64,000 nt of DNA from BM003 sp963699835 (GTDB lineage Bacteria > Pseudomonadota > Gammaproteobacteria > Steroidobacterales > BM003): NCBI GenBank assembly GCA_963699835.1, contig CAVOVJ010000010.1, positions 103,654-167,653 of the forward strand, written 5' to 3'. How positions within the stretch are numbered: the first letter of the stretch is position 1; each line of letters opens with the position of its first letter. Position numbers and translations under genes: made by a program. Below, piece by piece: positions 1-7,656 of the stretch. The notes under the pieces were generated by a model. It saw only the letters and a list, made by a program, of their open reading frames with translations, did no database searches and was not told the origin of the DNA.

Positions 1-424
1 CATCGTCGCGGAGTTGGCGAAAGAACACGTCTGTTTCGTCAACGTGTTGTTTTTCATGGAGTGGCGCGGGATTCCAGACGTACACCGCGGTATAGAAACG
101 GACCTGGCTACCGGCGCAGAGTCGCAGCTGTTGCGCCGCTGCATCGGGATGGAGCGGTTTTCCGAGTACTGTGTCTTCGACACTGGCAACCTGGTCGGCG
201 CCAATGATTGTGGCGGCGGGATACTGGACCGCTAGTTTGTCGGCCTTTTGCCGGGCCAGCCGCGACGCCAGGTCGCGTGGTGTCTCGCCGGCGAGCGCAG
301 CCTCGTCGATGTCCGCGGATGCCTGGACAAATTCCAGCCCAAGGCGCCGCAACAGACCGGCGCGATAGCTGGAGCTCGATGCCAGGACCAATGGCCGCGC
401 TGTGGTGGACGCGAATGTGGTCAC
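1..424 (-). CDS. yceF: Maf/YceF nucleotide pyrophosphatase (partial, runs off left edge)
   Basis: Reading the minus strand from a GTG at 424 gives an uninterrupted frame of about 141 codons that leaves the window. The N-terminus contains the Maf substrate loop SSSSYR, then GETP, and later GADQV, which resembles the GSDQV of E. coli YceF. Family members hydrolyse (modified) nucleoside triphosphates to monophosphates in the cytoplasm; the YceF branch prefers m7GTP. GTG 424 was chosen because the product starts at the usual family position and a weak GGGA lies upstream. It is divergent from yceD, as in E. coli. The C-terminus is outside the window. Confidence 0.85.
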   Translation of the reverse strand, partial: MTTFASTTARPLVLASSSSYRAGLLRRLGLEFVQASADIDEAALAGETPRDLASRLARQKADKLAVQYPAATIIGADQVASVEDTVLGKPLHPDAAAQQLRLCAGSQVRFYTAVYVWNPAPLHEKQHVDETDVFFRQLRDD

Positions 425-534
425 TCGATGTCCCTGCTGTGAATGCGGTCGCGCAATTGTACGCATGTAAGGTAAGACATGGGCAAGCGCGGTTATCCAT
501 TTACCAATCAATGGCTTGGCGGTCTCTATCGGCT

Positions 535-563
535 TTGACCCGTTTCTGGCAAACGGATATAAT
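535..563 (+). promoter_or_regulatory. Sigma-70 promoter of yceD-rpmF-plsX-fabH
   Basis: TTGACC at 535-540 and a perfect TATAAT at 558-563 are separated by 17 bases. Initiation would be expected near 569-571, only a few bases before the yceD ATG at 573, so the transcript should be leaderless or nearly so. Confidence 0.7.
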
Positions 564-572
564 TGATCGCTT

Positions 573-1133
573 ATGTCGGGAACTCTCACCGAGCCTGTCC
601 GGATTTTCGAGCTTGCCGCCACGGGCTTTGCGGTTGATGAGACGCTCGGCATCCCGGAATTGCCCAGACTGGCAGCAGTCCTCGCGCCGGAGTGTGCCGA
701 GAATGGTACTGCGCAGGTTGTATTGACGGTGTCGCAGGCGGCGGAGTCGATAGCCGTCAAGGGTCGGGTCGAGACGCAGCTTGCATTGCAATGTCAGCGG
801 TGTCTACGCCCGATGGAGTATCCGATAGAGCACGATTTTGCATGGATGCTGAGCGAGTCTGGCGCGCAGGTGGCCACGCCAGCGTCTGATTTTGAGCCGA
901 TTCTGCTCGGGGATTGCCGCGCCGAGGGTATTGCCAGAGGAGAGGGCAGGGATACGACGCTGAAGTTTGCGCCGTTGATCGAAGATGAATTGATGCTTCA
1001 GGTGCCGTTTGCGCCGATGCACGAAGACGCCGCTTGCAAGGCAACCACGGGTAGTTTTTTGGCCGCTTCCACCGATCGCGAGTCGGCGCATCCGTTTGCT
1101 GCGCTGGCCGCGCTGAAGAAGAAGCGCGACTGA
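573..1133 (+). CDS. yceD: YceD family protein (DUF177)
   Basis: This 186-residue protein aligns from its first residues with E. coli YceD (leading segment TEPVR, then the CQRC pair near residue 74 and a C-terminal LAALKKK). The family is needed for normal 23S rRNA accumulation and is almost always encoded just before rpmF, as here. The predicted promoter is only about 10 bases upstream and no Shine-Dalgarno fits, which suggests leaderless translation. The start is supported by similarity to the E. coli N-terminus. Molecular function is not known in detail. Confidence 0.9.
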   Translation: MSGTLTEPVRIFELAATGFAVDETLGIPELPRLAAVLAPECAENGTAQVVLTVSQAAESIAVKGRVETQLALQCQRCLRPMEYPIEHDFAWMLSESGAQVATPASDFEPILLGDCRAEGIARGEGRDTTLKFAPLIEDELMLQVPFAPMHEDAACKATTGSFLAASTDRESAHPFAALAALKKKRD

Positions 1134-1179
1134 TTTTTTTGCCCAGTCGATTTTTGGAAAATTTTTGGAGTACAGCACG

Positions 1180-1371
1180 ATGGCCGTTCAGAAAAACAGG
1201 AAATCTTCGTCGAAGCGGGATATGCGCCGTGCGCATGACAGCCTCGGCAAACCGGCGCTTTCGATTGAGCCGACCAGTGGTGAGACGCACCGTCGTCACC
1301 ACGTCAGCCCGGATGGCTATTATCGTGGCCGACAAGTGATCAAGCCCGTCAGCGAAGAAGAAATCGAATAA
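1180..1371 (+). CDS. rpmF: 50S ribosomal protein L32
   Basis: 63 residues beginning MAVQKNRKSSSKRDMRRAHD, the highly conserved L32 N-terminus. The start at ATG 1180 is preceded by TTGGAG at 1165-1170; an upstream in-frame ATG at 1165 overlaps that ribosome binding site and is rejected. It is a basic protein of the large ribosomal subunit. It lies 46 bases after yceD and 65 before plsX, so it is probably cotranscribed, coupling ribosome supply to phospholipid and fatty acid synthesis genes as in other Gammaproteobacteria. The C-terminal tail SEEEIE is acidic and slightly longer than in E. coli. Confidence 0.97.
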   Translation: MAVQKNRKSSSKRDMRRAHDSLGKPALSIEPTSGETHRRHHVSPDGYYRGRQVIKPVSEEEIE

Positions 1372-1436
1372 CTCTGCTTGCCGGCGTTTTATAGCGGGCG
1401 CCGCATGGTGAAAGATAAGCGCAAGCCGAGGGCGAG

Positions 1437-2438
1437 ATGCTGACCACGATCGCCGTTGATGCGATGAGTGGCGACCATGGCGCTCGTATCTGCGTTCCCG
1501 CATGTCTCCGATTTCTGCATGAGCACGGCGATTCGCGCCTGCTGCTAGTCGGCGACGAGCCGCTTTTGCACCGTCTGGCATCGGCACGATCCGGGAGCGA
1601 GTCGCGGTTTGCCATCGTTCATGCGTCGCAGGTCGTGACCATGGATGACAGTGCGCGGGATGCGGTTCGGCACAAGAAAGACTCGTCCATGCGCGTCGCA
1701 ATCGACCTGGTGAAGAGGGGCGATGCGAATGCATGCGTCAGCGCTGGAAACACCGGCGCGCTGATGGCGACTGCGCGGTTTGTCCTGAAGACGCTACCCG
1801 GTATCGATCGGCCGGCGATCATCTCTGCGATACCGGCGGTCGGTGGCCACACCCACATGCTGGATCTTGGCGCCAATGCTCGCTGCACGGCGGAGCAGCT
1901 GTTTCAGTTTGCATTGATGGGGTCGATCACCGCGCAGGAAGTGCATCGACTGCAGCGACCGCGTGTCGGTCTCCTGAATATTGGCGAGGAGGAAATAAAG
2001 GGACACGAAATAGTGCAGGAGGCTGCGGCATTGTTGCTCGCGAGCGGTCTCAACTATGTCGGCTTTGTCGAGGGCGACGATATATTCCACGGTGATGTGG
2101 ATGTCGTCGTGACCGATGGTTTCACCGGCAATGTTGCGCTCAAGACGATGGAGGGCGTGGCGAAGATGATTGCGCAACTGACCCGTGAGGAGTTCACGCG
2201 TTCCCCCTTCACCCGCCTGCAGGGCCTGGCGGCAATGTCGGCGCTAAAGGCCCTCAAGGCGCGGCTCGATCCGCGGCGTTACAATGGCGCAAGTCTGGTC
2301 GGGCTAAATGGCGTTGTAGTAAAGAGTCATGGTGGCGCCGACGAGGTCGCGTTTTGTAACGCGCTGGATATGGCGCGGCTGGAGGCGCACACGGATTTGC
2401 CGGCGCGCATAAGCAAACTTCTGCAAGAGCAGCCATAG
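1437..2438 (+). CDS. plsX: Phosphate acyltransferase PlsX
   Basis: 333 residues, the usual length. It converts acyl-ACP and phosphate to acyl-phosphate, the donor for glycerol-3-phosphate acylation in phospholipid synthesis, and is a peripheral membrane enzyme. Visible family motifs are DAMSGDHG at the N-terminus (the family more often has DAMGGD), SAGNTGALM near residue 102, LDLGAN and VKSHGGAD near the C-terminus. Its TAG stop overlaps the fabH GTG start by one base, indicating translational coupling. Confidence 0.95.
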   Translation: MLTTIAVDAMSGDHGARICVPACLRFLHEHGDSRLLLVGDEPLLHRLASARSGSESRFAIVHASQVVTMDDSARDAVRHKKDSSMRVAIDLVKRGDANACVSAGNTGALMATARFVLKTLPGIDRPAIISAIPAVGGHTHMLDLGANARCTAEQLFQFALMGSITAQEVHRLQRPRVGLLNIGEEEIKGHEIVQEAAALLLASGLNYVGFVEGDDIFHGDVDVVVTDGFTGNVALKTMEGVAKMIAQLTREEFTRSPFTRLQGLAAMSALKALKARLDPRRYNGASLVGLNGVVVKSHGGADEVAFCNALDMARLEAHTDLPARISKLLQEQP

Positions 2439-3406
2439 TGATTTACTCAAAAATCAGCGGTACCGGACGATGTCTTCCCGATAATCTGGTCACCAATGCC
2501 GACCTCGAGAAAATGGTCGATACCACTGACGAGTGGATCAGGAGTCGCACTGGCATTGAGCGTCGGCATATCGCGGCCGACGGCGAGACGACCTCGGACC
2601 TGTGTGTCGGTGCGGCCAGGCAGGCGATAGAGGCGGCCGGGATCAGCCCGGAGGACATTGATTTCATCGCGGTCGGGACGACGACGCCGGACCAGGTTTT
2701 CCCGAATGTCGGATGCCTGGTTCAGGAGAAGCTCGGCATTGGAGGTTGTCCGGCTTTCAGCCTGGAAACCGCCTGCAGTGGCTTCATTTATGCGCTGGGT
2801 GTCGCCGACAAGTTTGTTCAGACAGGCTCTGCGAAATGCGCGCTCGTAATCGGTGCGGAGACATTGTCTAGAATGGTCGACTGGTCTGACCGCGGCACCT
2901 GCGTGTTGTTCGGCGACGGAGCAGGCGCGGTCATTATTGAGCCGTCCGATGAGCCCGGAATCGTTTCCACCCACCTCCACGCCGATGGGCAATACAAGGA
3001 TTTGCTGTTTTTCCCGAGTGGTGTATCACGCGGTTTTGCCTCCTGGAAAGAGGGCGGCGATTTCATTCAGATGCGTGGCAACGAAGTATTCAAGGTTGCG
3101 GTCACCAAGCTGGGCGAAATCGTCGAGGAAACCCTGGCGGCCAACGGCCTGGAGAAATCGGACATCGACTGGCTGATACCGCATCAGGCAAATATCAGGA
3201 TTATCAAAGCCACCGCGAAGAAACTCGATATGCCGATGGAGAGGGTCATCCTCACCGTCCAGGACCACGGCAACACCTCGGCGGCCTCGGTACCGATGGC
3301 ATTGGATGTGGCAGTACGAGACGGGCGAATCAAGCGTGGAGACATGCTCTTGCTCGAGGCTTTCGGGGGTGGATTTACCTGGGGGTCCGCACTGATCAGG
3401 TATTAG
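2438..3406 (+). CDS. fabH: Beta-ketoacyl-ACP synthase III
   Basis: 322 residues. It condenses acetyl-CoA (or another acyl-CoA) with malonyl-ACP to start fatty acid synthesis. The Cys-His-Asn triad is visible as Cys113 (TACSGF), His249 (IPHQAN) and Asn279 (HGNTSAAS). The start is a GTG overlapping the plsX stop. Unlike E. coli, no fabD, fabG or acpP follows: a possible hairpin without a T-run lies at 3424-3450, and the next gene is on the other strand. Confidence 0.96.
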   Translation: MIYSKISGTGRCLPDNLVTNADLEKMVDTTDEWIRSRTGIERRHIAADGETTSDLCVGAARQAIEAAGISPEDIDFIAVGTTTPDQVFPNVGCLVQEKLGIGGCPAFSLETACSGFIYALGVADKFVQTGSAKCALVIGAETLSRMVDWSDRGTCVLFGDGAGAVIIEPSDEPGIVSTHLHADGQYKDLLFFPSGVSRGFASWKEGGDFIQMRGNEVFKVAVTKLGEIVEETLAANGLEKSDIDWLIPHQANIRIIKATAKKLDMPMERVILTVQDHGNTSAASVPMALDVAVRDGRIKRGDMLLLEAFGGGFTWGSALIRY

Positions 3407-3468
3407 ATCGGGCTGTCCCCGGGCCTGGCCGCCGTCAGATTCCGGCCAGGACCGGACCGGTCACCGGG

Positions 3469-3681
3469 TCAGGTGCCGCCGCGCGCGGTATGAATACGGG
3501 AGCGCCAGATTTCAAATGCATCCCAGGCCTGGACGGAACCTGTAACGCTGACATCCTGCCGCAGTGCCGGTACGCCACTATGCGCATCGGTTGATCTGTT
3601 CAATTTTGTTGCCTGGGATCCGGATGGGGTAGACACGTCGCTCAGCCCTGTTTCCGTTCCTCGGATTATTTTTGCTTCCAT
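3469..3681 (-). CDS. Hypothetical small protein, 70 residues
   Basis: A short minus-strand ORF from ATG 3681, chosen because a strong GGAGGAG ribosome binding site sits immediately upstream; a longer frame to 3756 has no such site. The product is hydrophilic, Ser/Thr-rich, with no membrane segment and no motif I recognise (SGSQATKLNRSTDAH in the middle). It is isolated between fabH and the DUF1232 gene. The ribosome binding site is the main reason to believe it; length and lack of known relatives keep confidence moderate. Confidence 0.45.
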   Translation of the reverse strand: MEAKIIRGTETGLSDVSTPSGSQATKLNRSTDAHSGVPALRQDVSVTGSVQAWDAFEIWRSRIHTARGGT

Positions 3682-3819
3682 TGCTTCTCCTCCGTGGAAC
3701 ATTAACTTATAGCTCTTTATGCGAGTCATTTCAAGAAAAGCGGTGGCGCCTGGCACGGTTGCCCGAGCGCCAATCGCATCGTTCCGGCGAACAAGCGGGC
3801 GCGCCCCAGGCAGCAGGGA

Positions 3820-4362
3820 TCAGAAAAGCCGGTTCTCGCCGGACCTGTCATTGTCGATACGCCGGTACATGCGCTGGTAGAGCTGAGATCGGCGTTGCTT
3901 CAGCCGGCGAGCCCGGGTTTCAAGATCGCGGCCAACTTTGTGGCGCTTGAAATAGGCCTCGCGGTAGCTGCAGAAATCCGCATAGGCTTCCCGCTGATGG
4001 CGCAGATCGCGCAGCAGTAACTCGACCATGATTGCGTCGTCGAGGTAGCCGAGCCCCGGCACGTCGTCCGGGATCAGGTCGTTTGGATCTGACAGATACG
4101 CTAGTACCGCAAGTACGTCCTCGCGTTCCAGTCGCGGTAGCGACCAGTCCTCGTCCAGCGCCATATCGACCAGCAATTCCAGTTGAGTGGCACGACTGGA
4201 AACGAATTCCGGCACGTTTTGCCGGCGCAACGCACTCAGCGCTTCGCGTGCTCCGGCGATAACCTCATCGATATCCATGCGCTTGACGGTCTTTCTGATT
4301 GCGCGCATTTCCCTGCGCAGATGGGCAATGTCCTTTTCGCCGATTTCTATTGATATCTTCAT
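3820..4362 (-). CDS. YkvA/DUF1232 family protein
   Basis: From ATG 4362 the product is 180 residues (an upstream in-frame start at 4434 is possible but gives a low-complexity N-terminus). The central segment has the DUF1232 signature SDPNDLIPDDVPGLGYLDDA, a short hydrophobic region found in YkvA-type proteins of unknown function. The C-terminal third is basic and probably helical (RARRLKQRRSQLYQRMYRR). It is a single gene between convergent and divergent neighbours, with nothing nearby that suggests a pathway. Confidence 0.75.
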   Translation of the reverse strand: MKISIEIGEKDIAHLRREMRAIRKTVKRMDIDEVIAGAREALSALRRQNVPEFVSSRATQLELLVDMALDEDWSLPRLEREDVLAVLAYLSDPNDLIPDDVPGLGYLDDAIMVELLLRDLRHQREAYADFCSYREAYFKRHKVGRDLETRARRLKQRRSQLYQRMYRRIDNDRSGENRLF

Positions 4363-4482
4363 TGTGCCAGGAGTCCGTTGCCTGAGGCCTGTTCGATTTG
4401 TAGTGCTGTCCGCGGCTGTGTTATTCGTCTGCAATATTGCGAAGCCGCCGGGTCATGCACCCCAACATAATAGACCAGAGTC

Positions 4483-6000
4483 GTGAGGTCCGATATCCGA
4501 AACTCTTTGTCAGCTCCATCTGCAATCCGCTTCGTCGCGTTGCTCGCCGGACCGTTGCTTGCGCTACTCGTCTACCAATTGCTGCCTTTGGAATTCGTCG
4601 ACGGTAACGGAACCCATACGGCATTTAGCCGAGAGGGAAGGGCGACCGCGGCGGTGGGTGTGTGGATGGCCATATGGTGGATGACTGAGGCAATACCCGT
4701 CTACGCAACCGCGTTGATACCACTCGCTGTCTTTCCGCTGGTGGGTGCAGCGCCGATACGGGCGGCCGCCGAGCCGTACGGTCATGAACTGATCTTTCTG
4801 TTCATGGGCGGATTTATCATCGCGCTCGCGATGGAGCGGTGGGGACTGCACAGGCGGATCGCCTTTACCGCATTACGTTTCGTCGGCACCGGGCAGGCGC
4901 GCGTTGTCGCGGGCTTCATGTTTATTACCGCCGCGATGAGCATGTGGGTGACCAATACCGCGACGACCCTGTTGATGTTGCCGATTGCGGTTTCCATCAT
5001 CACGCTCGGTGAAGGCGAAATTGCGGCGGAGCGAGCGGCGGGCCAGCACCGTTTTGCGCTGTGCCTGTTGCTCGGTATTGCCTACGCCGCGTCGATTGGC
5101 GGGATTGGCACGTTGATCGGTACGGTTCCCAACGCTTTCCTGGCGGCTTTTGCATCGAGCGATCTTGGCGTCGAGATCAGCTTTGTCGCCTGGATGGCTG
5201 TAGGTGTGCCAGTCGTCTGCATACTGCTGCCGATCGTGTGGTGGTTATTGACGCGGATTCTCTTCCCGCTGGGTGGCGCCCGAATAGACGCCGGTCCCGG
5301 TGTTATCGATAAGGCCTACTCCGGGCTGGGACCAATGAACGTCGGGGAACGGGTGACGCTGGTCGTTTTTTTGCTGACCGCCGGTATGTGGCTGACGAGG
5401 CCGTTGCTCAACAAGCTGGAGATTGGTGCGGCAACACCTTTGGCGGGCCTTAGCGACGCTGGAATCGCGATAATCGGCGCATTATTGTTGTTCGTATTTC
5501 CGGTGTCGTTGCGCCGGCCGCTTTTTGCGATGGATTGGGAAACCGCGGTGCGTCTACCCTGGGGCTTGCTGGTGTTGTTCGGTGGGGGGCTGAGTCTTGC
5601 CGCCGCAATCCGGGTCAACGGTGTAGGTGAGTTTCTCGTGGCCAGCACGGCCGGGCTGACGGCAATGCCTGGCTGGGTGATCATCCTGGCAGTTGTCACG
5701 CTGATCGTCTTTCTCACCGAGTTGACCAGCAATACCGCCACCACAGCGACGCTGATACCGATCCTGGCCGCGGTAGCACCGGCGCTTGGGCTCGAACCGC
5801 TGGCGCTGGCAGTGCCCGCCGCGATTGCCGCCAGTTGCGCTTTTATGCTGCCAGTCGCGACCCCGCCGAACGCCATCGTCTTTGGATCAGGGCGGGTCCG
5901 GATTCTCGAAATGAGTCGCGCCGGATTCTGGCTCAACCTTATCGCTATCGTGGTCGTCACCGCAGTGGGCTATGCACTGGTGATACCCGCGCTCGGCTGA
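4483..6000 (+). CDS. SLC13/DASS-family anion:sodium symporter
   Basis: 505 residues with about a dozen hydrophobic segments. The two internal repeat signatures of the divalent-anion symporter family are visible: TNTATTLLMLPIA in the first half and SNTATTATLIPI in the second. These Asn-Thr motifs bind sodium and substrate carboxylates or sulfate. WMTEAIP near residue 66 is also typical. The inner-membrane role is inferred as uptake of dicarboxylates or sulfate; the exact substrate cannot be read from the sequence. Start is GTG 4483. It is not obviously in an operon. Confidence 0.88.
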   Translation: MRSDIRNSLSAPSAIRFVALLAGPLLALLVYQLLPLEFVDGNGTHTAFSREGRATAAVGVWMAIWWMTEAIPVYATALIPLAVFPLVGAAPIRAAAEPYGHELIFLFMGGFIIALAMERWGLHRRIAFTALRFVGTGQARVVAGFMFITAAMSMWVTNTATTLLMLPIAVSIITLGEGEIAAERAAGQHRFALCLLLGIAYAASIGGIGTLIGTVPNAFLAAFASSDLGVEISFVAWMAVGVPVVCILLPIVWWLLTRILFPLGGARIDAGPGVIDKAYSGLGPMNVGERVTLVVFLLTAGMWLTRPLLNKLEIGAATPLAGLSDAGIAIIGALLLFVFPVSLRRPLFAMDWETAVRLPWGLLVLFGGGLSLAAAIRVNGVGEFLVASTAGLTAMPGWVIILAVVTLIVFLTELTSNTATTATLIPILAAVAPALGLEPLALAVPAAIAASCAFMLPVATPPNAIVFGSGRVRILEMSRAGFWLNLIAIVVVTAVGYALVIPALG

Positions 6001-6093
6001 CCCTCCCGACTTGCCGATCAATCGCGGCCATGGGAGGATAACGACCGGAATCCGTCTTTTCAGCCCCTTTTCGCTCGCAGGATCAGTTCAGGG

Positions 6094-7093
6094 ATGAAAT
6101 CCAAACTTGCTTCATGTTTTCTTGGTGCCATTGTGACCGCGGCCCTGTTTATGTCGGGAACCGCTGCGGCCGCAAGCTTCGTTTTGCCGCCGCCCGACAT
6201 TGACGTTATCGGTGCGACGAGCACGGTCAGAGCCAGGGAAGAGGATACTCTTCTGGATATTGCACGCGAGCACGGGCTAGGGTACGAGGATATTGTGCGC
6301 GCAAACCCCGACACCGATCCCTGGTTGCCGGGCGAAGGGACCGAAGTGTTGCTCCCGACCCGTTTCATTCTCCCGCCTGGCCCGCGCAAGGGCATCGTTC
6401 TGAACCTCCCCGAATTGCGGATGTATTACTATCCGCCTGCCAAATCCGGCGAAGTTCCGATGGTCGAGACTCACCCGATCAGCATCGGGCGCATGGACTG
6501 GGCGACACCATTGGGGCAGACCAAAATCGTCACGAAAGTGCGAAATCCCGCATGGTACCCGCCGGAGTCGATACGCAAGGAACATGCGGAGGACGGAGAT
6601 ATTCTGCCGAACGTGGTTCCGCCCGGGTCCGGACAATCCTTTGGGCGGTTTCGCGATGCGTCTCTCGATTCCCGGATACCTCATTCACAGTACCAACAAA
6701 CCTGCCGGCGTGGGGATGCGGGTCACACATGGCTGCATCCGGATGTATCCGGAGAATATCGAGGCATTGTTCGAGGTTGTGCCGGTGGGCACCCCGGTAC
6801 GCATCATCAACGAACCTTACAAGGTCGGATGGAGTGTGGATTCCCTGTACCTGGAGGTACACCCGCCGCTGGATGAGGACGCCGAGCGCATCGGGCGTGA
6901 TCTGACGATTGTGACCGAGCTGCTCGTGAAAGCCACCAGCCAGCGCAATATTGCGGTCGACTGGGATCGAATTGGCACGATTTTCGAGACGGCCAATGGT
7001 GTGCCGGACTCGATGGCTGCTATCGATGCCGCGCCGATCCGTGTCAGCAACGACGATGCCGCAGCGACCGAGCGGGAGCAGAACTCTCTTTAG
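6094..7093 (+). pseudogene. L,D-transpeptidase (YkuD/ErfK type) with a one-base frameshift
   Basis: Read across a frame change this is a 332-residue periplasmic L,D-transpeptidase: signal peptide (residues 1-27), a LysM-like segment (EEDTLLDIAREHGLGYEDI), then a YkuD domain with the catalytic THGCIRMYPE. The first frame holds residues 1 to about 178 and then runs into nonsense ending at 6876; the catalytic Cys is only in the next frame. The total is 999+1 bases, and removing one G from CCCGGG at 6622-6627 restores a continuous protein. Such enzymes attach Lpp/OprI lipoproteins to peptidoglycan or make 3-3 crosslinks. Sequencing error or real inactivation are both possible. Confidence 0.85.
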
Positions 7094-7124
7094 CCGCGGT
7101 CTTTCAGTTGCATTCAGGCAAAAA

Positions 7125-7152
7125 AAACGCCGCGGTAAATCCGCGGCGTTTT
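7125..7152. terminator. Bidirectional Rho-independent terminator
   Basis: Stem CGCCGCGG (7128-7135) / CCGCGGCG (7141-7148) with loop TAAAT, extended by an A-run before and TTTT after. It separates the convergent L,D-transpeptidase and OprI-like lipoprotein genes and can serve both. Confidence 0.85.
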
Positions 7153-7171
7153 GTTTGCAAAGGGTGACAGC

Positions 7172-7483
7172 TTACTTGCGCTGCGCCTTCTCAAACATGC
7201 GATCGATTTTCTCGCTGTTACGGTTGCAGCAAGCCTGCGAGGCCTGTGCTGCACGTCCAGCCTGATCAGCCGCACTCTGCGCCGCAGCAGACATCTGCTT
7301 GGCATCGTTGGCAGCACGTCCGGCAGCATCCGCGGCCGACTTTGCTGCCTGCGCTTCGCTCAGAGCCCGGTCAGCAATGGCTTTGACTTCGTCAAGCCTT
7401 GTGTTGGTGGCACATCCTGATGCGAGTACAAGTGCCACAGCAACTGCACCGGCCTTCATGGCAATTCCGATCTTCTTATTCAT
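7172..7483 (-). CDS. oprI: OprI/Lpp-like outer membrane lipoprotein
   Basis: From ATG 7483, 103 residues: a short signal peptide with lipobox LASGC (lipidated Cys24), an Ala-rich helical region (AQAAKSAADAAGRAANDAKQ) of the alanine-zipper type, and the C-terminus DRMFEKAQRK. Pseudomonas OprI ends RMLEKASRK, and in Lpp the terminal Lys is the peptidoglycan attachment site, so Lys103 is the likely crosslink here. A CC pair precedes the tail. Longer upstream frames are rejected because the signal peptide begins at 7483. It is convergent with the L,D-transpeptidase that could crosslink it. Confidence 0.85.
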   Translation of the reverse strand: MNKKIGIAMKAGAVAVALVLASGCATNTRLDEVKAIADRALSEAQAAKSAADAAGRAANDAKQMSAAAQSAADQAGRAAQASQACCNRNSEKIDRMFEKAQRK

Positions 7484-7656
7484 GACTCGTCCCCTAGCAA
7501 TCAAACTAACGATGAAAATTCTAATCAATTTCAACAGATTCGAGTGGCCAGATATCTTTTCGATGAGGTCCTGACCTATTCGCCAAGAGAACATACTTCA
7601 TAACGGGCCGAGCAATCAAGCGTCGCGCTACTGCGACACGATGCGACGCGGTGGCG

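Noticed and set aside
757..1734. 325-codon minus-strand frame opposite yceD-rpmF-plsX
   Set aside because: Arg/Ser-rich shadow of three well-identified plus-strand genes, typical of high-GC DNA.
3424..3450. GC-rich hairpin after fabH as a terminator
   Set aside because: CCTGGCCG/CGGCCAGG pairs well but no T-run follows, so it is not called as a Rho-independent terminator.
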